A stretch of 64,000 bases of DNA from Streptomyces sp. (lineage in GTDB: Bacteria > Actinomycetota > Actinomycetes > Streptomycetales > Streptomycetaceae): the NCBI RefSeq assembly GCF_019510245.1, contig NZ_JAEKKT010000133.1, forward strand, positions 124,001 through 188,000, in the 5' to 3' direction. This document shows positions 42,875-51,505 of the stretch, in pieces (positions within the stretch are counted from its first letter, which is position 1; every line of letters begins with the position of its first letter). A program made the translations under genes and the position numbers. The notes under the pieces were generated by a model that had not been told where the DNA came from, ran no database searches, and saw nothing but the letters and a program-made list of their open reading frames with translations.

Positions 42875-43447
42875 TCAGCGGACGACGTCGAAGACGTTCT
42901 TCTGCACGCCGTTGGCGTAGACCTCGTGCTCGACCAGCTTCAGGTGCCGGGTGTCCTTGTCCGAGGCGCTGAACAGCCGCTTGCCCGCGCCGAGCAGCAG
43001 CGGGTAGACGAGCAGGTGGTAGCGGTCGATCAGACCCGCGTCGGACAGGGCGTGGTTGAGCGAGGCGCTGCCGTGGACGATGACGGGGCCGCCCTCGGTC
43101 TCCTTGAGGGCGGCGACCTCGCCGAGCGAGCGCAGGATCGTGGTCTCCCCCCAGTTCGACACCAGGTCGCCCTCGGCGAGGGTGGTGGAGACGACGTACT
43201 TCGGCACCGTCCTGTAGTGCGCGAACTCCGCCATGTCCGGCCACACCGGGCTGAACGCCTCGTAGCTGGCCCGGCCCATCAGGATCGCCGTCGACTCCTT
43301 CTGCTCCCGCTCCTTGATCTCGAACGCCTCGGGGACGAACTCGACGCCCTTGAAGGTCCATCCGGCGTTCCGGTACCCGGGCTCGCCGCCCGGAGCCTCG
43401 ACGACGCCGTCGAGGGAGATGAAGGCAGTACTGATGAGGGTACGCAT
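42875..43447 (-). CDS. Dihydrofolate-reductase/RibD-C-like reductase
   Basis: A 190-residue protein of the RibD C-terminal family: RTLISTAFISLDGVVEAPGG at the start, AILMGRASYEAFSPVWPDM, TTILRSLGEVAALKETEGGPVIVHGSASL and LIDRYHLLVYPLLLGAGKRLF. These short proteins bind NADPH; substrates are mostly unknown and they are not true riboflavin enzymes. The ATG at 43447 follows GAGGA. Monocistronic. Confidence 0.92.
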   Translation of the reverse strand: MRTLISTAFISLDGVVEAPGGEPGYRNAGWTFKGVEFVPEAFEIKEREQKESTAILMGRASYEAFSPVWPDMAEFAHYRTVPKYVVSTTLAEGDLVSNWGETTILRSLGEVAALKETEGGPVIVHGSASLNHALSDAGLIDRYHLLVYPLLLGAGKRLFSASDKDTRHLKLVEHEVYANGVQKNVFDVVR

Positions 43448-43661
43448 CGGGGTTTCCTCGCCGTCCGGGGTCCGCCGCGGTGGCCCGCGGTTCCCTCCCA
43501 GGCTCCAACCGACAACTAATTTTGTCAAGAAAACTTGGCTTGTCGGAAGAGCGCTGACGGCCCCACCGGAGTCCCGCGACGCCGTGTAATCCGCCGTACC
43601 GCAGGTACTCGACCGGCCAGGGCCTTTTCCCGAGGACCTGAGGACCTGCGGACCTGAGGAG

Positions 43662-43958
43662 ATGACCGGGATGCTGTTCCTCGGACTGCTTCTGCTCGCG
43701 GCGACCGTCGCGTTCACCGCCCTGGCGATCGCCGGCAACCTGTCCGGCGGGCCCGGCTACACGGTGTCGGTCCTCGACCACCCCATCGCCACCCTCGGCC
43801 CGCTGGCGATCTTCTGTGCCGGTCTCGCGCTGGCGCTGATCTTCTGTCTCGCCCTGGCCGTGATGACCGGCGGCGCGGTCCGTCACCGCCGTGGCCCGCG
43901 TGCGGGCAGCCCCCGTACCGCGCCGGGCCGCTTCACGGGACCCGCCGCCGGGGCCTGA
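43662..43958 (+). CDS. Small two-helix membrane protein
   Basis: 98 residues with membrane helices at about 4-25 (LFLGLLLLAATVAFTALAIA) and 45-70 (LGPLAIFCAGLALALIFCLALAVM), then a basic cytosolic tail (RHRRGPRAGSPRT). It resembles a small Streptomyces membrane protein family with GGPGYTVSVLDH between the helices; function unknown. The start is either ATG 43662 or ATG 43671; GAGGAG at 43656-43661 is better placed for the second. Confidence 0.75.
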   Translation: MTGMLFLGLLLLAATVAFTALAIAGNLSGGPGYTVSVLDHPIATLGPLAIFCAGLALALIFCLALAVMTGGAVRHRRGPRAGSPRTAPGRFTGPAAGA

Positions 43959-44185
43959 TCTCATCGGGGGACGCCCGCTCCCGGCGCAGCCCGCGGGCAC
44001 GACCAGCGGGTCCGCGGCCGCCGCCACGGCGAGGGCCGCACGGATCGCGGCGAGGGTGACCACGGCCTCGCGGCCGGGGCCGCCGGTCGCTTCGGGGCGC
44101 TCCCGCGGCACCGGCCGGGACGGCTCCCAGGTTGATGGAATTTTCAACCACCTCGGTCCGTTGTCGGCCTCGAAGGAGGTCACGC

Positions 44186-44545
44186 GTGGACACGACGTAC
44201 GAGAGGGCCTACTACGACCAGGGAACCGCCGCCGAGCGCTGGGCGCGGGCCCAGCTGTTCTTCGACGCCAGGGACTACGCGGGCGCCGCGCAGGTGCTCG
44301 CCGGACTCGTCGAGGAGGCGCCGGAGCAGACCGGTCCCCGGCTGCTGCTGGCACGCGCCTACTACCACTCGGCCCAACTGCGCCGCGCGGAGGCGGAGTT
44401 GCGCGAGATCGTCGAGCGCGACCCGGTCGAGCACTACGCCCGGCTGATGCTGGGACGTACGCTCCAGCGGCAGGCCCGGCACGAGGAGGCGGAGACGCAT
44501 CTGCGGATCGCCTCGGCGCTGGCCGGGGACTTCCCCGAGGAGTGA
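44186..44545 (+). CDS. Tetratricopeptide-repeat protein
   Basis: 119 residues forming about three TPR helix pairs (AAERWARAQLFFDARDYAGAAQVLAGLVEEAPEQ, GPRLLLARAYYHSAQLRRAEAELREIVERDP, HYARLMLGRTLQRQARHEEAETHLRIA). The whole protein is one small TPR domain, so it should be an adaptor. I use GTG 44186, with AAGGAGG eight bases upstream, rather than the upstream ATG 44132. Confidence 0.9.
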   Translation: MDTTYERAYYDQGTAAERWARAQLFFDARDYAGAAQVLAGLVEEAPEQTGPRLLLARAYYHSAQLRRAEAELREIVERDPVEHYARLMLGRTLQRQARHEEAETHLRIASALAGDFPEE

Positions 44546-44561
44546 GCAGCAGCCGACGAGG

Positions 44562-44590
44562 AGGGGCCCCCGGCATGGCCGGGGGCCCCT
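44562..44590. terminator. Perfect 13-bp hairpin between TPR and M56 genes
   Basis: Arms 44562-44574 and 44578-44590 pair perfectly with a three-base loop and are followed by TT on the plus strand. It can act on both convergent transcripts. Confidence 0.8.
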
Positions 44591-44612
44591 TTCGCCGCCG
44601 TCCGCGCGGCGG

Positions 44613-45533
44613 TCACAGCGGCGCCGCCGCGCGCAGGATCAGGAACAGCGTCACCGCCGAGTTCGCCGAGGACATCGCGGAGACGAGGGTGCCCGCGGCG
44701 GCGCCCCAGACGGCCAGGCCGGCCGCGGTGAACGCGGAGGGCCAGCTGCGGGCCACCGGGGCGGGACCCAGCAGGGCGGCGACCCGGCGCGGCACCGGAC
44801 CGGAGGCGGCCGCCGCGGCCGGCGTCGGCGCCGGGGTGCCCACGGAGAGCAGCGCCGCCTTGCCGATGGCCCGCGCGACGGTGTGCCGGTCCCCCACCGA
44901 GCGGGCCGCCTCCTCGTCCGCCCAGCGCTCGGCCGTGTAGCGGACGGCGGTGCGCAGGGGCCGCAGGAAGGGGTTGGCGCGTGCCGCCAGGTGGACGGCG
45001 AGCAGGTGCCGGTGGTGCCGGGCCGCGCGGTGGGCACGTTCGTGGGCGAACAGGGCCCGGCGTTCGCCCGGCGCGAGGCCGGCCAGGAGCGCGGTGGTGA
45101 CGACGGTCCGGTCGGGGAGCGCGTAGGCGTAGGGCGTGCTGTCGGGCAGCACGGCGACCGTACGGCCGGGCAGTGCGGTGAGCGCCCGGCGGGCCCGCCT
45201 GGTGACCCGGCGGTGCCGGTGGAGTGCGCGGCCGCACAGGACCGCGACCACGGCGAGGGCGGGGATGGAGAGGCGGCCGGCGATCTCGTCGTGCGGGACG
45301 GCGGCCCGCACCTCCGGGTCGGACCAGCCGTCGGGGAGGGGGTTGCCGGGGAGCTGGGCGGTGCCGACCACCATCAGCAGGGCGAGGCAGAGCGTGCTGC
45401 ACCCGGCCATGACCACGGCCACCGCGGTGAGCAGCCGGGTGGCGGTGCGCGGATGCAGCCGCCCCTCGGCCAGCCGGGCGACGGGCCACGCGGACAGCGG
45501 CAGGACCAGCGGCAGGAAGACGAAGACCCCCAT
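44613..45533 (-). CDS. M56-family membrane metallopeptidase (BlaR1-like, no sensor domain)
   Basis: A 306-residue membrane protease. The zinc motif HExxH is HERAH (LFAHERAHRAARHHRHLL, about residue 165), with the third ligand in AERWADEEAARSVGD. Hydrophobic segments lie near 5-20, 35-58, 88-105 and 270-300. There is no penicillin-binding sensor domain as in BlaR1. It is encoded 6 bp after the BlaI-type repressor, the usual pair in actinobacteria, where the protease is thought to inactivate the repressor. Confidence 0.92.
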   Translation of the reverse strand: MGVFVFLPLVLPLSAWPVARLAEGRLHPRTATRLLTAVAVVMAGCSTLCLALLMVVGTAQLPGNPLPDGWSDPEVRAAVPHDEIAGRLSIPALAVVAVLCGRALHRHRRVTRRARRALTALPGRTVAVLPDSTPYAYALPDRTVVTTALLAGLAPGERRALFAHERAHRAARHHRHLLAVHLAARANPFLRPLRTAVRYTAERWADEEAARSVGDRHTVARAIGKAALLSVGTPAPTPAAAAASGPVPRRVAALLGPAPVARSWPSAFTAAGLAVWGAAAGTLVSAMSSANSAVTLFLILRAAAPL

Positions 45534-45539
45534 GGACGG

Positions 45540-45956
45540 TCAGTCTTCCGTACCGCCGTGGTCCGTGGGCGGGACGTTCCGAGTGTTCACCGGGCCCGGC
45601 CCGGCGGCCCCCAGCAGGGCCCGCAGCACCTGCTCGTCACCGGGCGGCAGGGCGGTGACGAAGCTCGCGAGCACCGCCTCGCGGTCCCGTTCGCCGTCGA
45701 GGAGGCGGCGCATCCGCAGGGCGGCGAGCCGGGCCACGTCGGCGGTGGGCGTCCACAGGAAGGAGCGGCCCTGCCGTTCCCGGGCGACGACGTCCTTGGC
45801 GAGCAGCCGGGTCAGGATGGTCACGACGGTGGTGTACGCGAGGTCGCCGCCGAGCCGCTCCTGCACCCAGGCCGCGGTGACGGGACCGTCGGCCTCGCGC
45901 AGCGCGCCCAGCACCTGGCCCTCCAGCTCCCCCTGCCCCCGCCGGGCCCGCGCCAT
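45540..45956 (-). CDS. BlaI/MecI/CopY-family repressor
   Basis: A 138-residue winged-helix repressor: GELEGQVLGALREADGPVTAAWVQERLGGDLAYTTVVTILTRLLAKDVVARERQGRSFLW, with a C-terminal dimerisation helix pair and a short tail. It forms an operon with the M56 protease. A 20-bp palindrome sits just upstream and is a likely autoregulatory operator. Confidence 0.93.
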   Translation of the reverse strand: MARARRGQGELEGQVLGALREADGPVTAAWVQERLGGDLAYTTVVTILTRLLAKDVVARERQGRSFLWTPTADVARLAALRMRRLLDGERDREAVLASFVTALPPGDEQVLRALLGAAGPGPVNTRNVPPTDHGGTED

Positions 45957-45988
45957 AGTCCCGTCTCCCTCCGGCGTCGGCGTGTGGT

Positions 45989-46008
45989 GACACGCTCACC
46001 AGCGTGTC
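45989..46008. promoter_or_regulatory. 20-bp palindrome upstream of the BlaI-type repressor
   Basis: GACACGCT (45989-45996) and AGCGTGTC (46001-46008) form a perfect 8-bp inverted repeat with a four-base spacer, 32 bases upstream of the repressor start; flanking GTGGT and ACCAC extend the symmetry. The half-site differs from the classic BlaI TACA/TGTA core. Confidence 0.6.
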
Positions 46009-46016
46009 TGACCACG

Positions 46017-47429
46017 CTACTTCACGCCGGCCCTGCCTCCGTACGTCCGCCAGCCGCGACGGTGCGCGATCTCGCCGAGCACGATGTCCACGGCGAGGAA
46101 GGCGGCCAGCGGGATGCCGAGCAGCGGCACGAAGTAGCCGAGCACCGCGACCACCGCCATCGCCGGGACGAGGAGGTACGGCGGTACCTCCGCCCAGGCC
46201 CCGCGCGGGATCGGCCGGCCGAAGGCGGAGCCGCGGCCGCGCTGCCACCACATGCGGTAGCCCCACAGGATCAGCAGGATCAGGGCGAGCGCGAGCAGGG
46301 CGAGCGCGAGCTGGTTGACCAGGCCGAACAGGATGCCGGTGTGCAGGTCGATGCCCCAGCGGGTCAGCTTGGCGAGAACCGGGTAGTCGGCGAAGCGCAG
46401 GACGTCGGTCACCTCGCCGGTGCCCGGGTCCACGGCGACGGAGTCCTGCTTCTCGGGCCAGCTGCGCTGGACCTGCCGCACCACGTAGGCGCTGTTCGCG
46501 TCGGCGGGCGGGACGATCTCGACGGGGTCCCCGAGTCCCTCGGCGCGGGCGGCGGCGAGCACCTTGTCGAGGCCGACGCCGTGCTCGGCGTCACCGCCCG
46601 TCCCGGCCGCCGTGCCGTGTCCCGCATGCTCGCTGCCGCTCGCGGCCGCCGAGACGGCCGGGGTGGCCTGGCCGAGCGAGGTGCGCAGCTCGTCGATGTG
46701 GGCGCCGGCGTACGTGGACCAGGTCAGACCGGTCGCCGAGAGGAAGACGAACCCGGCGGCGGCCCAGACGCCGACGGTGCCGTGCAGGCCCAGGGTGCGG
46801 CGCCGCCCGCTGGTGCCGCGCACCGTGCGCAGCGCCCGCCGCCGGGCGAACCACAGCACCAGGCCGCCGCCCGCGATCACCCACAGCCAGCTCGCGGCGA
46901 ACTCGCTGTAGAGCCGTCCGGTGTCGCCGAGGTGGAGGTCGCGGTGGAGTTCGTCGATCCAGGTGCGCAGGGGCAGCGCGCCCGTCGAGCCGTACTGTGC
47001 CAGCGCGCCGCGCACTTCGCCGGTGTACGGGTCGATGAACACCGCGAGGGTGTGGTCCGGGTTCACACCCTTGACTCCCGACAGCAGCACCCTGGTGGTC
47101 GCGTCCGCCTCCGGCGACGGCCGGATCGCGGAGACCGTGCCCTCGGGGTGGGCCTTGCGGGCGGCGGCGACCTGCTCCGAGATCGGCAGCGCGGTCCCGC
47201 CCACCGGGACGGTCAGCTCATGGGCGTACACCAGCTTCTCGGCCTGGAAGGAGAAGGCGTACAGCAGGCCGGTGGCGGCGGCGACGAGCAGGAAGGGGGC
47301 GACCAGGACGCCGGCGTAGAAGTGCAGGCGCAGGACGAGGGGGCGCAGCGGGGCCCAGCGGCTCGGGGAGGCGGCCGGGGCGCTGGGTTGCGGGACCTCG
47401 TCCGTGGCGGGAGGGGGTGCGATGGACAT
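46017..47429 (-). CDS. PepSY-associated membrane protein (PiuB-like)
   Basis: A 470-residue membrane protein. Helices flank PepSY regions: HFYAGVLVAPFLLVAAATGLLYAF (about 35-60), WLWVIAGGGLVLWFARRRAL (about 185), LGLHGTVGVWAAAGFVFLSATGLTWSTYAG (about 220-250), a His-rich loop (EHAGHGTAAGTGGDAEHG), and three more helices after 345. Conserved HTG-type stretch: RWGIDLHTGILFGLVNQ. PiuB-like proteins are associated with siderophore or metal use and cytochrome-type electron transfer. ATG at 47429 with GGAGAAG. Confidence 0.9.
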   Translation of the reverse strand: MSIAPPPATDEVPQPSAPAASPSRWAPLRPLVLRLHFYAGVLVAPFLLVAAATGLLYAFSFQAEKLVYAHELTVPVGGTALPISEQVAAARKAHPEGTVSAIRPSPEADATTRVLLSGVKGVNPDHTLAVFIDPYTGEVRGALAQYGSTGALPLRTWIDELHRDLHLGDTGRLYSEFAASWLWVIAGGGLVLWFARRRALRTVRGTSGRRRTLGLHGTVGVWAAAGFVFLSATGLTWSTYAGAHIDELRTSLGQATPAVSAAASGSEHAGHGTAAGTGGDAEHGVGLDKVLAAARAEGLGDPVEIVPPADANSAYVVRQVQRSWPEKQDSVAVDPGTGEVTDVLRFADYPVLAKLTRWGIDLHTGILFGLVNQLALALLALALILLILWGYRMWWQRGRGSAFGRPIPRGAWAEVPPYLLVPAMAVVAVLGYFVPLLGIPLAAFLAVDIVLGEIAHRRGWRTYGGRAGVK

Positions 47430-47511
47430 CGGGGGCTTCTCCGGGGACTGGTGCGGAGCGGGGACGGTCCAGTAGTCGGACCGCTCCAGGGCGGAGTTCC
47501 CCACGTCCGAA

Positions 47512-47525
47512 GTGACCTGAGTCAC
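47512..47525. promoter_or_regulatory. GTGAC-CTGA-GTCAC palindrome between divergent PepSY and def genes
   Basis: Perfect five-base arms at 47512-47516 and 47521-47525 lie in the 122-bp divergent region. It is a candidate operator only. Confidence 0.3.
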
Positions 47526-47551
47526 ATGTCTCGCCATGGCATGCTGTCCCG

Positions 47552-48196
47552 ATGGCATCTCCCAGTGATCGCGCACCCCTTGCCGAGCGGATCGACGAAC
47601 TCCTCGCCCCCGGCGGCCCGTTGCCCATCGTCGCGGCCGGCGACCCGGTGCTGCGGCGCGGAACCGAGCCGTACGACGGCCAGTTGGCGCCGGCCCTGCT
47701 GGCCCGTTTCGTCGAGGCACTGCGCGTCACGATGCACGCGGCACCGGGCGTGGGCCTGGCCGCGCCGCAGGTCGGCGTCCCGCTCCGCATCGCGGTCATC
47801 GAGGACCCGGCACCGGTACCGGAGGAGGTCGCGGTGGCCCGGGGCCGGGTCCCGCAGCCGTTCCGGGTGCTGGTCAACCCCGTCTACGAACCCGTCGGCA
47901 CCGGCCGCGCCGCGTTCTTCGAGGGCTGCCTGAGCGTGCCGGGCTGGCAGGCGGTGGTGGTCCGGCCCGCGAGCGTCCGGCTGACCGGCGCGGACGAGCA
48001 CGGGCACGCACTCGACGAGGTGTTCACGGGGTGGCCGGCCCGCATCGTCCAGCACGAGACCGACCACCTCGACGGCATGCTCTACCTCGACCGGGCCGAG
48101 CTGCGCTCACTGTCCTCCAACGCGGCGATGGCGGAGCGGTGGACCCAGCCGACCCCGGCGACGGCGGCGCAGGCACTGCGCTTCGACCTGCCGTAG
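47552..48196 (+). CDS. def: Peptide deformylase
   Basis: A 214-residue metalloenzyme removing the N-formyl group from new proteins. All three motifs are present: GVGLAAPQVGVP (I), EGCLSVPGW (II, metal Cys) and QHETDHLDGMLY (III, HExxH). It has an N-terminal extension of about 30 residues relative to E. coli Def. Streptomyces usually has several deformylases; this one is not next to fmt, so it is probably an accessory copy. No clear ribosome site precedes the ATG, so the mRNA may be leaderless. Confidence 0.95.
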   Translation: MASPSDRAPLAERIDELLAPGGPLPIVAAGDPVLRRGTEPYDGQLAPALLARFVEALRVTMHAAPGVGLAAPQVGVPLRIAVIEDPAPVPEEVAVARGRVPQPFRVLVNPVYEPVGTGRAAFFEGCLSVPGWQAVVVRPASVRLTGADEHGHALDEVFTGWPARIVQHETDHLDGMLYLDRAELRSLSSNAAMAERWTQPTPATAAQALRFDLP

Positions 48197-48230
48197 ACCG
48201 ACAGCGCCTCGCAGGGCGCGGCGCCCGTCA

Positions 48231-48290
48231 GCGCCCCGAAAGGGGCGCGGGGAACTGCGCGACCAGCCACGACGGCGCGGCAGCCGAACG
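48231..48290. repeat. Dispersed Streptomyces intergenic repeat with GAAA-loop hairpin
   Basis: Arms GCGCCCC (48231-48237) and GGGGCGC (48242-48248) enclose a GAAA loop, followed by GGGGAACTGCGCGACCAG. From memory this string recurs in very many intergenic spaces of Streptomyces genomes, usually 3' of genes. Here it lies between the convergent def and flavoprotein genes and may act as terminator or mRNA end. Confidence 0.75.
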
Positions 48291-48314
48291 ACAGCAGAAC
48301 GCACCCCTCCGGCC

Positions 48315-49742
48315 CTACCCGCGGTACGCCTCCAGCAGCCGCAGCCACACCTCACTCAACGTCGGGTAGGACGGCACCGCATGCCACAACCGGCTGATCG
48401 GCACCTCCCCGGCCACGGCGACCGTCGCCGCGTGGATCAGCTCACCCACCCCCGGCCCCACGAAGGTGACCCCGCGCAGGGTCTCCGTCTCCAGGTCGAC
48501 GACCATCCGGGCCCGTCCTTTGTACCCGTCGCCGTACAGCCCCGCCCCGGCGACGGAGGAGAACTCGACGTCGACGGCCCGCACCCGGTGCCCCGCCTGC
48601 TCCGCCTCGGCGAGGGAGAGTCCGACGGCCGCCGCCTCCGGGTCGGTGAAGACGACCTGCGGTACGGCGTGGTGGTCGGCGGTGGCCACGTGCGCACCCC
48701 AGGGCGCGTCCAGGAGCGGTGTGTCCGCGACCCGCGCCGCGATCGCCGCGCCCGCGATCCGGGCCTGGTACTTGCCCTGGTGGGTGAGGAGCGCCCGGTG
48801 GTTGACGTCCCCGACGCCGTACAGCCAGTCGGTTCCCTCGACCAGGAGGGTGTCGTCCACCGACAGCCAGGACCCCGGCTCCAGACCGACCGTGTCGAGG
48901 CCGATGTCGTCCGTGTGCGGGACCCGCCCGGTGGCGAAGAGGATCTCGTCGGCCTCGATGAGGTCGCCGCTGTCGGTCACGGCCACGACCGTGCCGTTCT
49001 CGCGGGTGACCGACCGGACGGACGTACCGGTGCGGACGTCGACACCGGCCTCCTTGAGCGCGTCGGCGACGAACTCGCCGGCGAACGGCTCCATGCGGTT
49101 GAGCAGCCCCTTGCCGCGGACCAGGAGGGTGACCCGGGAGCCGAGGGCCTGCCAGGCGGTCGCCATCTCGGTGGCGACCACACCGCCGCCGACGACGATC
49201 AGCCGGCCGGGCGCCTCCTGGGCGCTGGTGGCCTCGCGGCTGGTCCAGGGCTTGACCTCGGCGAGGCCGGGCAGGTCGGGCAGTTGGGCGCGGGTGCCGG
49301 TGGCGACGGCCACCGCGTGCCGGGCGGTGAGGGTGGTGAGGGTGCCGTCGGGGCCGGTCACGGTGACCGTCCGGGGTCCGGCGAGGCGGCCGTGGCCGCG
49401 GTAGAGGTCGGCGCTGATGCCGTCGAGCCAGGCGACCTGGCCGTCGTCCTTCCAGTCCGAGGCGAAGTAGTTGCGGCGGGCGAGGACCGCGGGGGTGTCG
49501 AGGGGGCCCTGGACCGCCTGGGCGAGGCCGGGCAGCCGGCGTGCCTCGGACTGGGCGATGACCGGGCGCAGCAGGGCCTTGCTGGGCATGCAGGCCCAGT
49601 ACGAGCATTCGCCGCCGACGAGTTCGCTCTCCACGACCGCGGTGGTGAGGCCTGCCGCACGGGTGCGGCCTGCCACGTTCTCCCCCACGGGGCCGGCCCC
49701 GAGCACGACGACGTCGTAAGCGATGGATTCCGTTTCCGTCAT
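48315..49742 (-). CDS. Pyridine-nucleotide-disulfide-reductase-like flavoprotein
   Basis: A 475-residue FAD/NAD(P) oxidoreductase of the lipoamide dehydrogenase/mycothione reductase group. FAD site: VVVLGAGPVGENVAGR. The redox pair is present but unusual, CSYWAC in GGECSYWACMPSK, keeping the CxxxxC spacing. The NAD(P) site is VVGGGVVATEMATAW, and the second FAD site is YGVGDVNHRALLTHQGK. The C-terminal HPTxSE motif reads YPTLSE: the catalytic His that normally activates the thiol is Tyr. It may therefore not be a standard disulfide reductase. Start ATG 49742, with no good ribosome site. Confidence 0.9.
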   Translation of the reverse strand: MTETESIAYDVVVLGAGPVGENVAGRTRAAGLTTAVVESELVGGECSYWACMPSKALLRPVIAQSEARRLPGLAQAVQGPLDTPAVLARRNYFASDWKDDGQVAWLDGISADLYRGHGRLAGPRTVTVTGPDGTLTTLTARHAVAVATGTRAQLPDLPGLAEVKPWTSREATSAQEAPGRLIVVGGGVVATEMATAWQALGSRVTLLVRGKGLLNRMEPFAGEFVADALKEAGVDVRTGTSVRSVTRENGTVVAVTDSGDLIEADEILFATGRVPHTDDIGLDTVGLEPGSWLSVDDTLLVEGTDWLYGVGDVNHRALLTHQGKYQARIAGAAIAARVADTPLLDAPWGAHVATADHHAVPQVVFTDPEAAAVGLSLAEAEQAGHRVRAVDVEFSSVAGAGLYGDGYKGRARMVVDLETETLRGVTFVGPGVGELIHAATVAVAGEVPISRLWHAVPSYPTLSEVWLRLLEAYRG

Positions 49743-49877
49743 GGGGCCAGTCTTGCGGGTGGTGTGCGCGGGGGCCACACGGGTAGGCAGCCGGAATACC
49801 TGCCCGGCCCTACATGTTGTCGCGAGCGGTTCCGCCCCGCCCCGGGGCGCCCCCACGTCAGGAAGAGGGAAGCGCGC

Positions 49878-50258
49878 ATGAGCAGCACCGTGGAGCTCAC
49901 CAAGGAGAACTTCGACCAGACGGTCACCGAGAACGAGTTCGTCCTCATCGACTTCTGGGCGTCCTGGTGCGGCCCCTGCCGGATGTTCGCGCCGGTCTAC
50001 GAGAAGGCCGCGCAGGACAACCCCGACCTGGTCTTCGGCAAGGTGGACACCGAGGCGCAGCCGGAGCTGGCGCAGGCATTCGGTATCCAGTCGATCCCGA
50101 CCCTCATGATCGTCCGCGACCAGGTCGCCGTCTTCGCCCAGCCGGGCGCCCTGCCCGAGGCCGCGCTCACGGACGTCATCGGCCAGGCCCGCAAGCTGGA
50201 CATGGACGAGGTCCGCAAGAGCATCGCCGCACAGCAGGACGGTGCGCAGGGCGAGTGA
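49878..50258 (+). CDS. trxA: Thioredoxin
   Basis: A 126-residue thioredoxin with the active site WCGPC in LIDFWASWCGPCRMFAPVYE and the cis-Pro in QSIPTLMIV. A C-terminal tail of about 18 residues (MDEVRKSIAAQQDGAQGE) goes beyond the minimal fold. The ATG at 49878 follows GGAAGAGGGA. It is divergent from the disulfide-reductase-like flavoprotein, a natural functional neighbour, but no thioredoxin reductase is adjacent. Confidence 0.95.
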   Translation: MSSTVELTKENFDQTVTENEFVLIDFWASWCGPCRMFAPVYEKAAQDNPDLVFGKVDTEAQPELAQAFGIQSIPTLMIVRDQVAVFAQPGALPEAALTDVIGQARKLDMDEVRKSIAAQQDGAQGE

Positions 50259-50276
50259 GACCCGGTAGGCCGGGTC
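50259..50276. terminator. Hairpin after thioredoxin
   Basis: Arms GACCCGG and CCGGGTC (7 bp) with a TAGG loop begin directly behind the thioredoxin stop codon, in the convergent gap with the LacI gene. Confidence 0.6.
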
Positions 50277-50355
50277 ACGGCCGCTGACGACCACCGCGAG
50301 GCGGGGCGCGCCGCCGGACCGGGCGCGGCTGCCGTATTCGGCTGCCGCGCCGGGA

Positions 50356-51402
50356 TCAGCTGGACTCGCGCTGCACCACCGAGGCACCGAGCACCCGGTG
50401 CGTCTCCAGCTCGCCGCCCGGGTCGCGCACCACGCGGTCGACCAGTTCGGCGAGGTCGCGGCCGGAGGGCAGGTCGATGTGGATCGTGGAGAGCCGGGGC
50501 CGCAACAGCCGGCCGAGCATCAGGTCGTCGGCACCGAGCACCGCGGTGTCCTCGGGGATGCGCACGCCCTCGTCCTGGAGGGCGCGCATGAACAGCATCG
50601 CGTACTCGTCGTTGTACGCGAACACCGCGTCGAGCCCCAACTCTGGCCAGCGTGCGGCGAGTTCGGCCGCCGACTGTTCCGTGTAGCCGAGCGGCACCCC
50701 GGTCACCTCGGCGTCGGTGCCGCGCAGGGCCTGGCGCACACCTTCGAGGCGGGGCCGGGAGAAGGTCTCCAGCCCGGCCTCCTCGGGGACGACCACGCCG
50801 ATCCGGCGCCGGCCGCGTGCGTACAGGTGGCGTCCGGCGCAGTGGCCGACGGCGTCGTGGTCCATCAGCAGCGCGTGGGCGCCCTCGACGCGTTCGGGGC
50901 CCAGGGTGACCACGGCGCGAGCGCCGGCCCGCTTGAGGACCGCGACGCCCTCGGAGCCGAGTTCGGAGCCCGGCACCAGCACGGCCACCGGCCTCAACTC
51001 GGCCCAGGCGCGGGCGGCTTCGTCCCCGCGGAGGCCCGCGGTGCCGTACTGGACGACCGTGTAGTCGAGGCGGCTGAGGGCCCACTGCAGGTCGTTGATG
51101 AACTGCCCGTAGAGCGGCCCCACCGCGATGGCCGGGGCGGGCATCAGGACCATCCGGCTGTGTCCGGCGCGCAGGCTGCGGGCGGCCGCGTGCGGGACGT
51201 ACCCGAGTTCCTTCGCGGCCTCGTGGACCCGGCGGCGGGTGGGCTCGCTGATCCGGACGGCACTGGTGTTGTTGAGGACGTAGGAGACGGTCGCGCGCGA
51301 GACGCCGGCCAGGCGGGCCACATCGGCGCTCGTGGGGACCGAGCGCGGGACCGGCGACGCTGCCGAGGTCGGTTTCGGGATCTGCACCATGACGTACGGC
51401 AT
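50356..51402 (-). CDS. LacI-family transcriptional regulator
   Basis: A 348-residue repressor. The N-terminal HTH with hinge is PTSADVARLAGVSRATVSYVLNNTSAVRISEPTRRRVHEAAKELGYVPHAAARSL (about 25-80). The sensor domain follows (MDHDAVGHCAGRHLYARGRRRIGVV, DAVFAYNDEYAMLFMRAL, DTAVLGADDLMLGRLLRPRLSTIH). Start is ATG 51402 or ATG 51390, both without a ribosome site. No sugar genes adjoin it, so its target is elsewhere; it could be the reader of a LacI-type operator such as the one at the GH92 gene, but nothing here shows that. Confidence 0.9.
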   Translation of the reverse strand: MPYVMVQIPKPTSAASPVPRSVPTSADVARLAGVSRATVSYVLNNTSAVRISEPTRRRVHEAAKELGYVPHAAARSLRAGHSRMVLMPAPAIAVGPLYGQFINDLQWALSRLDYTVVQYGTAGLRGDEAARAWAELRPVAVLVPGSELGSEGVAVLKRAGARAVVTLGPERVEGAHALLMDHDAVGHCAGRHLYARGRRRIGVVVPEEAGLETFSRPRLEGVRQALRGTDAEVTGVPLGYTEQSAAELAARWPELGLDAVFAYNDEYAMLFMRALQDEGVRIPEDTAVLGADDLMLGRLLRPRLSTIHIDLPSGRDLAELVDRVVRDPGGELETHRVLGASVVQRESS

Positions 51403-51505
51403 CTTGGCAGAGACCCGGGGAGGGGGGACCGGCGGGGCAAGGTGGTTGACGGTTCGACGAGTTGATCCCTTGACCATCAGGCGCGGGGACACGTACACCG
51501 CCGTC

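Noticed and set aside
43933..44193. 86-codon minus-strand frame upstream of the TPR gene
   Set aside because: Arg/Pro/Gly-rich with no domain and no ribosome site; looks like non-coding high-GC sequence.
47552..48196. A conventional ribosome site for the deformylase
   Set aside because: No purine-rich site is found upstream of the ATG; the start is supported by length and motif position instead.
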